Assembly: GCA_037833965.1 (NCBI GenBank)
Contig: AP031356.1
Location: 9,446,501-9,510,500 of the forward strand
Reading direction: 5' to 3'
DNA from: Marchantia polymorpha subsp. ruderalis
Taxonomy: Eukaryota > Streptophyta > Marchantiopsida > Marchantiales > Marchantiaceae
Length of the DNA: 64,000 bases
The notes under the pieces were generated by a model, which was given only the letters and a program-made list of their open reading frames with translations, ran no database searches and was not told the DNA's origin. Every line of letters starts with the position of its first letter. The stretch's first letter is position 1. A program made the translations under genes and the position numbers. This document shows positions 48,401 to 63,261 of this stretch, piece after piece.

Positions 48401-51400
48401 TCCCTTTCGTTCGAGGTATCCACATCTATATTTTTTTTAATTACCTCTTCCTTGCATTCTTACTTTGTTGACTCCACTAGGTTCACTTCGGTCGCTGTAG
48501 ATTCTCTTAAGCTCCTGGCTGAGATTTATTGCTCTTTAGCGCTTTTGCCACAATTATATTAAATAAGAAGGCGACGTGGTATTGAACCTCGACCGGATGC
48601 AAGAACGTCATGACAAGTGTCTCTCTTCACCTTTTTTTCCTCTGTCTTTACTGAGGTTCTCAGTTATTTTTTTGGCTACTTCTGTGTCAAGTTGTCTAGG
48701 ATCTAGCTTGTTGAGATCAAGTACTACGCATCCTTTGATCCTAAAATACTTGTGATTGGAAAATAAAATTGACACATGTAACACTCTGCCAAGTGAACTC
48801 AATGCCTCCCTACCCAATCGGTACCACTCTAGCGCCATCCCCATGAGGGTTACCCCACATGCCGTCTTATTGCGTTTCATTCAACTGGAGTCAGAACGAG
48901 TATCCCTGCGAATGGCTAAGACCATTCTCTTTGCCATGAAAAGAGAGATAACTTTCAGGATCGTCTTTTTTCCTTTCCGGTGAGAAGACTGGACTTAGAA
49001 CAAGTAACACCTGCGGTTGACTTGGGTGTTGGATTCGACATTCATGTTATATTTTTCTCAGTAGTAGGTCAGACAAGGTTTGGATATATATGTAGAGGAC
49101 ATTACTTGATGAGACCCCTTGGACCCCTTGTATGATGGTGAGATATCTGCCGTATACAATACGAACGTCTTATTTCGTGATTCCTCTTGCCTTTTCAGTA
49201 ATCTCTGGATATCAACACGAAAAGGAACAATGATTATACCATCTTTCTTAGGTTATAATCCTCAGCATTTCATGAGTTCTTATGAAGTCAGCTTCTGCTC
49301 CTACCCCGTACTCAGCAGCCTTGCAAGGCTGAACTGTTTCTGACACTAAAGTGGCTGAATGCTCCGTCCATTTCTTAGCTTTGATATTGGTGCACCGAAG
49401 TATGAGTGGAGAAACAAAATTCAGGGATGATCCAAGATCCAAGTTTACATATCCTGTGTTTGTCCCCTGATTACGTACTATCACTCTATTTTCTCCTCAA
49501 AGCAAAACTTTCTCTCTTGTGCTCCAGGCTTTTTCTACACTCAGTTCTATGCATAAGACCACACTCCCTGAATTCCTCAGGCAAATTTAGGAGAAATTGA
49601 CCCTCTCCCTTACGAACTCAAGGAGGAGTAGCCCTGGTTCTTGTGATAGTACGTAATCAGGGGACAAACTCTGAATTTTTCTGAATGTTCAAACCCTGAT
49701 ATGCTAAATGACTGCAGTTTTCAGATGTGCCCCTCCCTCTCTTTTGCCACCTCACCTGACCTTCAGAATTTTATACATATCCATTAAATTTGCAATGATC
49801 ATTTAACATGTGCACACGCTAGAATATTCACAATATCCTCAAGAACTACAGTCAAATCGTCTCTATTACATTAAATTTGTCTGATTGAACTTATACAAAG
49901 ATATAGAAACGATGTCAATATTATATCTTTATATAAAATAAGAAAATATCTCGATTTGCAAGAAGAAAAAAAAGTTACAGATGAACTAGAAGCATTGCAA
50001 GGTAAGGCCATTTGTTAGATTGAGCTTATGTGTGTTGAAAAACTGTTCAAATAAATAAGTCAAAGAGCTTTATTAGCACAAGTTATCTGGTATTTAAATT
50101 GTTGCATCCACGTATGTCAAAAGTTGTAGAATTTAAGAGAAAAGGGAAATTCTAAATATTTCTTAAGGTAAAGAGTTCTTCCACAATATGAATAATTTTG
50201 AAATGGAAGAGCAAACGATGTTCTGAATTTTTTTCAAAATGATTACTTTGAGGGTTGATATTTATTGAACTAACATTTATTAAGATAGACGCTAGTTTGA
50301 TATGTTTAATAACTAGATATATTTTTTTAAAGACTATTAACAAGCTGTAATCCAAAATTGTAACCGTGAATCGGATTTAAAATTTAGAAGTAAGTTCAAC
50401 TGACTTGAACAGATACAACAGTTACTTGAGCTTCTCGATAAGTTCCCAACCATGATTTATGTCAATTAATATAATATATTTAAGCGTGACTTTGCGTCTA
50501 GATGCAGGTTTTTAATGCATGACTCAAAACGTCATGCGGAAGATATGAACATGGCCTTTGCAAAGGGCGAATTTTTCTAAGAAGTAAACCATTCTCTTCA
50601 ACTCATAAAGTATATTTTTCTTAAAAGTTGTGGAATAGTTTACGAGAATACTCAAATGGCTGACGTTGGAGATTCTAAGAATCCGAATCCTTACATAGTG
50701 ATGGATAAAAATTGATTATGGATCCACATATTTAATAAGTTTAACTCCAAAGAAGATCTACCTGTAAAGTTATTTTAGTGTTTGCAAAAGCATAATAAAC
50801 GTACGTCCTTCCATCCTCTAACTAAGGCCGAAGGAGAGAGTAACGAAGATGAAACTCTCGAAAGATTGTAACTAAGGATTGTAAAAGAAATATCCATTCA
50901 GATTTGAAAATGTCATTTGTAAAATAATGAGGAACTACCAAAGCTGCAAGAAGTTTCCGGCGTAAATTTGAGTATGGTCCAAAATGAGCATGACACTGTC
51001 TGGCTATGCAAGTGGGCAAGGCACTGTACAGGTGCTAACCGCTTCGCCACTTTGACAGAGATGTATACTTATAAAAGTCTCATCAGTAGAAAAGATACTG
51101 CAGGTCTCCGATTTCGGTTCAGCATGTTTGCAGATACCTCTCAGAATGTTGCTCTCATCATAGCCTGAAATAGAGGATTCAAGAGCTGGACTGCGAGAGC
51201 GAGGGCAGAGAGTGGAATCTGGAATGGTGTGGAACTGCTATTGAAAGGATCGGAACTCTCCTGTACAGCAGGCGGACTCGGATGCGACTCCCTTCCACAC
51301 GTGCGTCTGGGTTGTTCTGGGTTGTTCTCGCAAGCCCTCGCACTGCTGATAGGGATGGATGGAACGGACATGTAACATGAGCGATTGTAAAAATACCTCA

Positions 51401-51900
51401 CCTAGCTGGTCTGGAGGAGTAGAGAGGAAGAGGGAATTAAACACACCTCACTCCGGCCACTCCACGGAATCAGTTGTCAGATTTGTCTGTCCGCATGTTT
51501 GCCGATAAAATTCCATGATGATTTGATCTGGATTAATACCTGTAGCTAGGCAGCTCGCGCGAGATGTGTGTGTGCTTGTTCTCACCAGACCGGTTAATCT
51601 ACAATAATTGCCGCGTACAGCGAGGCAGTTACACATTGATCGCTCAAATTTTTCGAATAGTATATATTTTCCACGTACCGTATCTTCTTGTCCAGCTTCT
51701 CGAGCCGTGTCCGATATCGGTCGATTGGTATACAGTGTACATAAACTGACAATTGTGGCGGGTCACGTAAGCGTGCACGAGCACGGCTTTCTTTAGTGAT
51801 GACTAAGAGTTTGTTGTTGAGATGAGCTTACTCATCTCTTGGTGCTGAGTCCGGTGCCTCGAGCCCATACCCAGGACTAGACTCGGTTACCGCTAGTCTG
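42431..51900. other. Intergenic, no gene recognised
   Basis: AT-rich with short frames only. A perfect hairpin lies at 47523-47549 (11-bp stem CAAGAATTCCC, loop TAAAC). 49900-50800 is particularly AT-rich and may be transposon-derived, but I could not place any domain. Confidence 0.3.
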
Positions 51901-54900
51901 AACCGACTCTACGTAGCACCTCCAGTTCTACAGCATATATAATGGCCGAACAAGTCCTGTGTATCATCAGTCAAGCCCTTATGCGCTCTTGATGATGACT
52001 CCAGCGCCTGAACCTTAGGACCCGATCGCCAGTTCAAATCGATGCGTTCAAATAAGGACCAGCCGTCGAACTCTCCACCTTTGTGAATCCGCCTCTGTAG
52101 CTAACGTGTCTGCTTCTTCGATCGATGGCTTCTTCCCTTCACTCCCTTCACTCCCTTCACGTGCTGTTCAAATTCTGAGCGGATTTTATTCTCAAACCTT
52201 ATCTTGACTGCTCAGATGAGAAGCAGATGTTCATTGCTAGACTCAGTTACTAGATTCTGTTGTTTCCCCATATGTGGCATTCACTGTCTTCTCCGATTGC
52301 CAACAGTGTGGGGGAGATCAAGTCCGGTCCGAGGATCAGCAATTGATTGACAGAGTTATTTCAATCCGATCGAGATAGGAAGATAGATGTCGAAGGCGGC
52401 TGAAAGACACGAACATGAGAGTGCGATATACCGGAGAGCCGTATGCTGCTGTATTCTGATGGCTGACCAGCATATTTAGCACTGCAGATATATGTGAACA
52501 GGGGATTGAGTTGCATGTTTGAGAAACTACCCTTGCGACGTGTGTATGTCTCTTCTGATCGGTGTCCTCATCAGATCTTGAACTCGGATGTGCACAGAAG
52601 TAGTGGGGTTGTTTCTCAAGCTTGTGACACAGTCCCTGGTGCACAAGCATGCAGGACGCAGTGATCTACGCAACGCGATGAGATTATGGTGAACCTGTGA
52701 TTATACGCAACTTTAGATGGCAATGTTTCTCAACGTTTTATCATTCTCTTGGACATTCCACGTGCTACATTTGTTTCGTCAAGAATCCCAGATTGTCCAT
52801 TAGAACCTCGTGTCGGGCCTCGAAGGAATAATAATACTCCTCAGTTTTGTTTTCTTGTCCAGGTTACGACGTGGAATTCACCACCGTCGCGATTTCGTAG
52901 CTGTCATTCGCTCTACGCTCACGAGGGTTATGTACTCTCCTAATCCTTGTGCCTAGTATGAACTTTGCCACAGAGATAAGGATAAGAAGATAGCATGATC
53001 CAATCTGCGCAAACCCTACATGCGGCCATCAACTCCAAAGTGGGGGATTGTCACCATGACGTTGTCTCAGAGCGTCATTGCCATGAGGTTTCTTTAGGGA
53101 TTGAGTAACATCTTTCAAGTGCTGGGGTTGTAATTTGTTGTAGCGTTCACACCGTACCTGCTAAGTCAGGTAGTCATCGTTGTTTTGCATTGCATGGGCT
53201 TTTCGGACAAAAATCTGTCTCCAGACAAAACGGGCAATCATTGCATGATAGGAAATGGAATTTCAAACAATTATAAGAACAATAAAGACACGCTTCTATA
53301 TTTAAAAAGACGGAGTTTTCTCTTTATATTTTATTGCTATTCAACGGAAAGCAGTGTTAAATTACTGGCAACATACTTCTAAAAAGTATCTACTCAACAT
53401 TAAACAAAAGAATAAACTTTAGATCACGTTCGACGCATATCAGTGTGTTGAGAGTCACATGATTGGCCCGAGTATAGATGTTCAGAGTCCAGACTAGTGT
53501 TTTTAACAGTTGAGATGGAAACCGTTAATTCGACGGGATAAAAGGCCCTCGGCGTGAAGAACACCAGATGCATGCACAATCGAGTAGCTTTCTCAACTAC
53601 TCATTTGTAATCATGGAACAAAAATTCCGGTTCCTAGATTCTCGTTTGGATCATCCTTAACTGCTGGTTTACGAGAGCCCGTTTGAAATGTTACTTGGGA
53701 TCTTTGAAAACTTACAGCCCTTGCTCCGGACAGCAGTCTCCTCGACCTCACCAATAAACCCAGCACATCTCTGTGATTGGCCCCTGAATACTACGCCCTC
53801 CCATTGGAGGAAGGGTATCGGCGCACGTGGTACTGTGAGGTCAGGAACACCAGTCTGCAAACTTGTCACTCCAGAGCACCACTAACTTACTCGGACATAA
53901 AGAAAGGTCATGTGAGTAGGTAGCATGGGGACCGATCCTTGCTAGTCCAATTTACAAGCTGTTACACAATCCTGATGTAGACGTTGTCTGTGTGGAGAAT
54001 ATTCATGATTTGTGACGTTGTGCATCGCTCAAAAGGAGAATGAACAACTGTCTCTGACTTCAGACTGACGGCGATGTAGCTTTAGGCAACATTCGTCACT
54101 GTGGGCCCTAGATCGTTGAACAATGGCTACATAACAACATTCTTCACGTGGGCCTTCAATTCGTTCATCATCCTACTCTTCGAGTTGTCCAAGGCACCTG
54201 AAATGGTTTGATTACTTTTCGGTTTCCGATCTATCTATAGATCTTCACTTCGCCAATCCAGCTCATGGGTATAGGACCCCGTGTGGTTTCTGCAAAAGCA
54301 CTGCCAATTTCGCCGGGGAAGTGAGACAATTGTAAACTATTTATGGTGGAGATGTCTCTTTTCAGACCATCCCGTGTGGTATCTGCTGCTCTTCAAACGC
54401 ATGGACATTTGAGCCGACCGAGAGGTCACTGTATGCATCTCGTGAACATAGAACCCCATGGACCTGTCCGGACACACGAACTCTCTTTTACGTAAGCTGC
54501 AGGCATTGTGACCTCGCAACACTCCTCGACATCACGTGTACACGTACTTCAATTGCATCACACAACACTTCTTGTGAGCCTCTTGAACCCCTCCTTTCTC
54601 CCTCCTCATTTGTCCATCGCCGTCATGGCGTTGAGCTTTGAACAATTCACCTTCACATGTTAGTTGTTGGTGACGATGCCTCATGCCACGAATTCTTTGG
54701 TCACGCTTTCTCTTCCATCGAGTGATAGAAATCGCCCGGGCGGGTCTAGAGTCCTCCATTTTCGTATCGTGAGTAGAGCGTCATAAAATGGTCGCAGCTA
54801 CAGTGCGAGCAATCCCCACAGTGTCGCGCAGACAGAGATCGCATGTTACCGAAATCCTTATTTTATATACAAGTTAATAATTGGGCTAAAAGTTGCGCTC

Positions 54901-57900
54901 AGACTAAACTAGCAACTATCGTCATGATAACCCCTATGAGATGTGAATTACCACAACAATCTGATAAGGCCGGAAGAAAACCAAAACATTCAAAGGGCTC
55001 GCCGAATTCTCATGCCATAGCTGTATATCTACTTTTGCGGGGTCTCTCTTTTCTCGTCCATGAGTGATTGATGCTCATGTGACGTACGTAGGCCACGTGA
55101 ATCCGGGCCCTGGGAGGTTGTGATTGGCAGCAGACTGCAGATCTATAGATGTGCATTGATTGAGGTTCATGACGTGACGCAAAGTTGTGCATTTCTACAT
55201 ACCAAGGACAAGGAAACCTTGATATCTCATATCTTCTAAACTGAGCTCAGCTTGGCATGTCTTCGGCGATGAACTCTCATTATGATACATTGATGGCAGT
55301 CTGAATTTTCAGCCGCGAGCAGTTATCAGAGAAGGTTGGATTTAGTCTCGATTTAACCACGATAGCCTTTCACATCGGTAACCTGTAGTGCAGCTCTACA
55401 GATATCGTGGACATCGGATCCAGCTAACATTCTTGCATGGATTTTTCAGCCAGAGTGATTCTAGGATTCTAGGCGTTTCTGTGGAACTTACTCGACGTTC
55501 ACAACTTCCATACATTTACTCGTGTATTGTTTGATTATGTCAGTCTGTGGAGGTTCTTTCATCAATCGAGATCTTCACCATCGTAACTGCAAGTGCTCAA
55601 CGTGCACATCTTTGCACACGAAGCGTCAAATGAATCATTCTGGCGCATGACATTGACCAAAGCTCTGAAGTCAGCGCATGACACTGTTGCAAGCATAATT
55701 GAGACGCAGTCAGGTCAAAGTCTGAGCTTCAAGATTCTAGTGTGCGGATATGAGCTCATTGCCCAAGGTTTCGGTGCTGCACTGCAAGAGATCAGATTCC
55801 CCCGTGTAATGAAATATACTCGTACTCAGATTTGGCTCGATGTGATTGTTGACCTTTCTCAGAGAGGCACATTGGATTCAGGTGCTCACATGTGTGTAGA
55901 GATTTGGGTGCTGCGTTCAAGAAACTCCGCACTCACTATTTTGTAAAATTGGACTACGTCCTACTTGTCGAATACTGTAGGCGTGTGACAAAGGGAAGGC
56001 GAACTATGCTCGAAGATTCAGTGATGATGTGCGTAGCCGTAGAGCCCTTTTCAGAGTGCTACTGCCAAGCGGAGTGCGTAGGTTTGACATCTCCAAGGAT
56101 TTCTTTCCTTCGATCTTTGTCGGTGCCATTGGATATCGCTCTTCTTGCCATTGGATCTGTTGTTGATATGGATCGCATGCCCTTTGGGCGCAAAGAACGA
56201 TATGCCTTCGACCCGATCCGGACGTTCGACAAGCGATGGAGCTTGTATTCCCGAATACCCTACCTGTCGGCTCTTTACGGCATGAAATCTCTCGAGCGAA
56301 GAGCCTCGGGAACAATCACATGCTTTGCACAAAGTCAAGAAACTCAAGGGATTCAGGCTGACCGTAGAAAGTAGACTTACTGTTAGAAAAGCTTGAAGGT
56401 TTCAACTGACTTGATCCGAAGATTCGACAGATCATTGCCCAGCCTTGCAACACCTGCAAAGGTTTAAAAGGCCGCAGTCTGAGAGTGCAATGTAGCCACA
56501 AAACCTTTTCCCGTTCCAATCCACATGAATCGAACTGGCATGGACCGATCTGGGAAATGGGTTTCCACATTGGTCTCCCGTGGCGATGACACTGAAGACT
56601 CAGTAGGCGAGTGTGTATCTATCGGGAGGCTTTATCGGGATGCTATATATTGCATAGCTTATGTGAGAGGTGATTACGTCCTTCGAGTGTCATGTCCGCG
56701 TTTAAAATTGAAAAGAGTGTTATGCTGCTCGCTTAGAAAGAGGAAAGGAAACTTTTCTGGTAGACTTAGGTTACTGCGAACAAGATGACGCGGATCGAAC
56801 TCAGATCCACTGCGCTTTTAGTGCAGTGGATGCCGCAATGTGGCGCTGCATGGCTGGGCCTCGATAGTAGAGGAGAAAGGTCGTAGACACTAGCAAAGCA
56901 GCCGCAGGAGACTATTTCAAATGGTATCCGTCTTTAGAGTGGATGAGATTTGTCCACACCTTACAAGCTCAAAACTTGGAACATCTACAATTGATCTGAG
57001 CATCGATAGCATCGGTCAGGCCCCATCGAGCTTGACAAGGCAACAACGTTGTGTTCTTCACTGAGACCAGTTAATGAACTTCCGATGACACCACCTCTCG
57101 ATCTTCGAGAGAGAGAGGAGAGAGAGAGAGAGAAGGACGGTCCTACAACGACGTATGAGGCAATCATGCAGTTGCAAGATTCCTGGGGCCGCTAAGGACG
57201 ACTGAGCTCCTCTCTCGACCTTTCAAGAACAGATTGATGATATCAGCTGCATTGTGCTGAAATCTGGCCGGACTAGGTATGTACGCTTCGAGTTTGGCTT
57301 TAAGTCATCTTCACGTATCCGCAGACCGGCGTCCAAAGGTTTCAGATGTGGTAGGTTATAGAGATCCACATCTCGTGACTTCGACCAAGTCTCATACTAT
57401 TGTTAATGGGAACATGAGGACTCCTGGACCGTGGCATCTTCATGTGATGTCTTCCTGTACGAAGAATCTATTCAGAGCTTGTCAACAGAAACAATGATCA
57501 AGGTTCTTGAAGACACTTGCATCGATCTGGTGTAGTGTACAAAGAATTTGATCAAGGGTACACTTTACTGCATTACTTCATGCCGTGTTGTGTTTGCAGC
57601 TACGTGCATTGAAGGTAGGTGGATACTACTTCGACCATTTTAATTGACTTGGAACCATAATTTGCGTTTTCTAGCACAAGATGGCAGTGGCAAGTGCCTT
57701 CGAACTCCCGGTAGTTTGAGTCCCTCATCGAATATTCATTCTCAACTGATTCCTTTCTAAAGTTGTAGATCTTTTTTGAAAAACAATTCTTTTATGAGAG
57801 TTGACCCCCACCTTTGGCTTGTATACCCAGGCTTAAAGTTAGCTTACGTCTCGAGCTAGTAAGTGAGTGGCTTCTCCCAAGTTGAATTTTTTTATCTTCA

Positions 57901-60549
57901 ACCTTCACACTGGAATCTCATGTAAGTCATATAGTGAACTTCTTTTCAGTATTGAAGTCAAGATCTCCTGAGAAAGAATTCTGGTATTTGGCAGAATGTG
58001 TTGAGCGCATCAGTTGGAGAATAGTTAGCTATGTCAATGGATTCCTACGGATTATCCATGGATATTGACATGGCTTAACTTTTCTATTAACTGATGAGCT
58101 CTTCACGTTCTGCAAAGTGTCAGAGAATATGCTAGTGAGATTTGAACTGTATCAGTATACATTAGAAAAAATTGTTTCCAGTAAAGTTATGAATCATCAA
58201 TCTTCTGTTTAGAGTATTATTAAAAGGTCGTTGAAAGTTTGTTCTGATTTTATCAATTTAAAATAAAACCGGTTACATGTTACTTATAATCAATCAATTT
58301 AGCATGCTACAGATGGTGGATACGAAAAAATTTTATGTCTATTATAGAAATAAAAGTGAAGAATGATCTGAAAAGAACATAAACAGAGTGCTTACATCTT
58401 CATTTTAAAGTTTCGGATAATATTTTCATTAAGAATAATATTATATCTTATATATAATCGATCTCGGCATCTATCAGTTTGAATCTAAAAACAATGAAGG
58501 AGATGCAAAATCAGTTAAACAGTTGATAGAGTTACCAATATCAAAACTGACATGAATATGAGGTAAATACCTTCAAATTATTATCTAAGATTGTAGCCTA
58601 AGTGAGACGTTGCATATAGTTAAATCCTAGAATTCAAAAGGTCATTTCGCACTTTCCATCAGAAATAAACGTGTGAAGTCGATGCAAAAAGACACTAGTT
58701 CTCTCAATCAGATTTACAATGTGAACCATCAAAAATTTTTTAGAACTTTAACCACTATATTGCATTGAGTTACATCAGTAAAAGCATCTTGTAAAGGGTA
58801 CATATCATTCTAACATCTTGTTCAATATATAAGGATAACACTGAGGATCTGTAATCAGAAGTAAATATGTGACACCTGATATTGAAATATTTCCAGAAAT
58901 TATTATTTGATAAACCAGTTGTGATACACAGAGAGATGTCAATCCATGATTTCAATCACGTTTGCAAGATGTATCATCGATTTAAACTTCCTAACCTTAG
59001 TCATTCTATAGTTAATGATATATGTACCATATTGCACCTGAATTGCATCCAAAAGTGCAGATCCAAGCATATCACTACTTCAGAATTTACTTCAAAACTC
59101 AATGACTTTCATTATTCCAAAACTCATCTGTGTTAGCCATGGTGAGACACATAATCCGGATCTGCCGCTGAAGATAAGTTCGCTCGGTGAAAGGTGGCCG
59201 CTAAATGATCGTTATGCGTATTCCAAATGGAACAATGGAGCCATATATCAAGATGCCGAAGAAGTCGAGTGTGAAATTGCTTGTTGATTCGGGCAAACTT
59301 CTCGAAAGTTGAAAGTCAAGATATCTTGCCTGTGATATATACCAAATCGTGACGATGTTCAATTCATACAGCAGATACCGCCGGTTCACAGTTAAGCACA
59401 CTCGTGGTTCACATCGCCTGCGTCAAAGCTAGATCACAACATTACTCCAAAACAAAATTCATGGAAGATTCGACCAGTGATAACGCTTCATCATGCAGCT
59501 AGAGAACGAAAACCGGTCATTATATCCAACAAATATAAGTAAATATGAGTAAACAAACATAAAATAAAATTTCTTTCTAGATAGGAAGGATCGAGTTTAA
59601 TTATCCTGAACAAGTTTTTCTCTTATGCAATGTCCGCAATGTATCATTAATGACATTCAGTCAAAAAATCAAAAAATCGGTCAGACCACAACAATTGCAT
59701 GTCATCTGGAAATTTCTCAAAATTAGAAGGATATGCTATATAGTGAGTTTTGATATTCAATCTAATTAGAGATGGTTGGTAGAATAGATGATCTCCGAAT
59801 ATATGGGAGGAGCTACAAATATGAAACCAGCTTCGTGTGTACAAAGGCCAGCTTACACCTATGGGCACCACAACTGAAATGGCCTGTTGTGGTGAAGGCC
59901 ATAAGAAGATTTTAGAATTCAGGTGCAAACGAACAAGAGGGATAGCTGAATCGCTTTCGCTCTGAACAAATAATACATTCATTTCAGTAATGGTAACTCA
60001 AGCGGAAGACAAATCATTATAGCTCCAGTTGAGAAACACTAAACAAGCTATAGCGGAGAGCAGATGATCAAACAAGAATTTCGGGAAGCTCAAGCCAGAT
60101 TTGGACAAATTAAAATACAACAATTTGGAAGGGGTCAAAAGGGTGAGAATATATGATTGATTAGGAAGGCTTGGCCCAATTCACTGGGTTTGATATCAAC
60201 AAAGCACAATGGTCTGTCAGGATTGAGAGTGAATTGATGAAGGACATAAGTTAGATCTTACTTCGGACACTGGGAAAAATTGGCCTTCCACGTTCAAGAA
60301 GATTCTTTTTTACCAATCTTTCCAGATTACTCCCTTAACGACAATGTGAGATGGCATGCACAAGGTTCGTCAATTTGAAGACGTATAACGTTTGATGAAA
60401 CTAGCACTATTTGCCCACAGTGTGCAACTGATAATGGAGAGGATGAACAAGTCTAAAAAAGAAAAGATGAACATGTCTTGATATACCATGAATAAGTATT
60501 TTAGAACAATAAGAACCAACTTACTCTTTTACCTGGACATGGGCCTAAC
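51901..60549. other. Intergenic, no gene recognised
   Basis: Contains a three-copy 9-bp minisatellite (ACTCCCTTC) at about 52134-52160, and a (GA)n tract at about 57107-57134. Short frames at 55593-56374 are not recognisable. A tRNA-like fragment near 56785-56850 is discussed among the rejected items. Confidence 0.3.
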
Positions 60550-61290
60550 ACTAGCTTAAAACAGCTTCATCTTGAGTAATAATAGATAAGTTATAAATTG
60601 TAAATGGTAATAGATCAAGCCCGGGGGATCCAAAGGGGTCAAAAAGCTGAAAAACACAATATAAGCGAAAACCACAAACAAGGTAAAAGATCCCAAAGAC
60701 CAATCTCTATTTAGTGCCAAGAGCACTAGAATAGTAACTAACAATTTACTTATTTAACAACCTAAATCAAAAGTAACTAACTGTAACAAAGAATAGAAAT
60801 TCTCCACATCTATAGTATGAGCAAGCCTAATGTCTTCGTACCTAGAACAAGTAAAAAATACATGCTCTTCGTACTCAATATACCCACTTTCACATAATCT
60901 ACAAATACGTTCACTTCTTTCAATGTTAAGCCAACGCCCTTCCTCAATTCCAAGCCTATGAGATTCAATTCTATGCCTAGCAATAATATGACATAAGGCC
61001 GGAGAGATTCCTATAAGAAGGTAATCTTGTTCACAATAAACAAGCATAAGATTCACATGAAATTGATAAAACTGCATCTTGATGTCGCGCTTGCTCCAAA
61101 TCATGTTCAGAAACTCCTTCTTTAGACATTCACGTAGTGCTATAGGTTGTAAGTTCCAATCGCTTTCCGTCACATTCCACCTCAAAGACCAAGTTATCAC
61201 ATCCCTAAACCATCATTTGGCACGTGTGGCATTCAAAGCTTGAAGAAGAAGGCAAGAAGCATCAAGATATCTCACCCTTCTGATGTAAAT
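60550..61290 (-). pseudogene. Non-LTR retrotransposon (LINE) ORF2 C-terminal fragment
   Basis: Minus-strand frame from 61290 with one stop near 61206. VRYLDASCLLLQAL is followed, after the stop, by a 148-codon open stretch. That stretch holds ARHRIESHRLGIEEGRW, then a CRLCESG...EEHVFFTC zinc-binding motif (C-x2-C...H-x4-C) and SRYEDIR. This arrangement is the usual C-terminus downstream of LINE reverse transcriptases. The RT and endonuclease domains are missing, as expected of a 5'-truncated insertion. The text below 60754 (TTTTTGACCCCTTTGGATCC on the minus strand) may be its 3' tail. Confidence 0.7.
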
Positions 61291-62479
61291 GATGGTCAGT
61301 TATAGAGCTTCAAATATAGAACATCTAGAGAACACAACTTTGCCAAATAATTGATGGTTGATCTTCGTGAGGAAAGAATACAAGTAGAAATGTTGCAAGA
61401 CAATGGAGTGGTTGAAGAGTCATTCACTTAGTACTGTTAGCCAAACTTAGGGGAGATCAGACACAAAGAGCAAACAACATGTGTGGAGAATGGAGTCTAC
61501 GTGCGTGTAGACTCATGAAGAAACATATGTGATTGAGGAAAGAAATTGAACCATTGTAAAGTTTGAAGATTGGTAGCCCAATAAGAAAGTAACAAAGAAC
61601 AAAAACATGTATCTTTGGTATTGCAAAAGACTAGGTGGCTAGAAAATATTGTAGCGCATATGATTATGAAGTTTGAAATCATTAAATATGCCAAGACATG
61701 GTGTCAAAAGCTCTCCTAAATATATATATCGACATTTTTATGACTAAAAAGTTGCATAAAAGATTTATAAACAAAAATCAATCAATCTAAGATCAAAATG
61801 ATTATCAAACTAAAAACTTGTATTCTTTTTAAGAATGAAAATTCATATTCATTGAAGTAATTTATGACACTTATTGAAATCTGTTAAAAAAAGCAACAAA
61901 AAATCAAAAAAATATGTCTAGTTTGAGCTATTTCAAAGAAACTCCAACAAAACATTCAAAATCATTCACAAAATTTCATCACAAGAGCTCACACGGAGTT
62001 ATAGTCTACAAAATAACTCAGGTTTTATTGAAAAACTCCAAAACATTTCACCATGAGCTTTTGTGCGTTCAATCTATAATAACAATCTAACCAACTGCAC
62101 TAATTGAGGTTAGTGAACTTGAATTAAGTCAAAATCTAAATTAATTTTTATCAATCTTTTCATTCAATTATATCTTGGAGACTTTAGCTTTCTTGCCTGA
62201 TATAAATAATTAGTGGTAAGTATTTTTACAGAAATAACATTGATATTATGCTAATTTGAACTAAGTTGCAACCAAAATTTGGTAAAGTAAAAAAATATAT
62301 ATAGTTAACTAAATCACTAGTATTCTCTAAGTGTGCTCTTCATGCAATATTTTCAATATGTCACAATGTTTTTTTTAACTTTCCAAAAGAATAATTCAAT
62401 TCAATGCATTAGCTAGATTGAATTTATCAAAATTTTGATTAGCTCAAACTTCCAATCAAAAATTTTATCTTTGACAAAA
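61291..62479. other. AT-rich intergenic
   Basis: No gene seen. It may contain the decayed 3' part of the copia relic next to it. Confidence 0.3.
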
Positions 62480-62900
62480 GTATTCCCGACGTTGATGTAG
62501 TTTATTCGAATCTTCAGCACTTAATTTTTGTCAGATGGTAATGCAATAAATCTTCACAATCTCTTGTTTCAATGCCTTCATACCAATAGACATATTCAAC
62601 CAAATGTTTCGTTTGCTGAATCTACTACCACTATATTTTGAGTTTGAGTTTTGGTTGATCAGGCTAATTATTTCTGCAGAATATATTTTCAACCAATGCA
62701 TACATCATCACGTGCAGCTGGTTTTATATAATATGTTGTCTAAATTTTTTACATAATCAAAATCATTATAACCTAGCAAGTATTTTTCATTTCCAAATAA
62801 TCTAGCATACAAACTATTATTATTTTAATAAATTTCAATTGATTTAAACTCAAATTCATATCTTTTTAATGCTTTTTTCTTGTATTTGACATAAACTTCA
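62480..62900 (-). pseudogene. Possible Ty1/copia RNase H relic
   Basis: Minus-strand translation gives LLGYNDFDYVKNLDN (about 62737-62783), like the copia GYxDADYAGDxD block. Further on come RFSKRNIWLN and KQEIVKIYC (about 62545-62580), like the SSxxKEAIWL and IYCDxQSA blocks, in the right order and spacing but with stops and gaps. Strongly decayed, and identified only by pattern. Confidence 0.45.
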
Positions 62901-63261
62901 TCATATTGTCTACTACTAGAGCAATTTCATGTTAAGTGCATATAATAAGATACATGAGATGGCTAATTGGTTTTTCATTGAAAATTGATGACATTTTTCA
63001 TTTTCAATAATATAAGACATTGAGCTGCAAAAAGTTTAAAATGTGTTATCAAAAGAATCAAATTCAAGTTAAGTCAACCATAACCAATCATCAACACGTT
63101 GAATGTACATACTTTGACTTTAATTTAATATTACTTTCTTCAAATTCTTATAAACATTCATTCCTAATATACTCTTAGACAAATTTCAAATGTTTCATCT
63201 TGAATCCAAATTTTATTTTATTTTAAGATTTGATAACATTGGATTGATTATTTGTCAAGAT

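Noticed and set aside
56785-56850. tRNA-like sequence on the minus strand (B-box-like GTTCGATCC, anticodon-like stem around ACTAAAA)
   Set aside because: T33 is missing, the stem has a bulge, and no matching 5' acceptor or proper D arm is found. At best a decayed tRNA-derived fragment.
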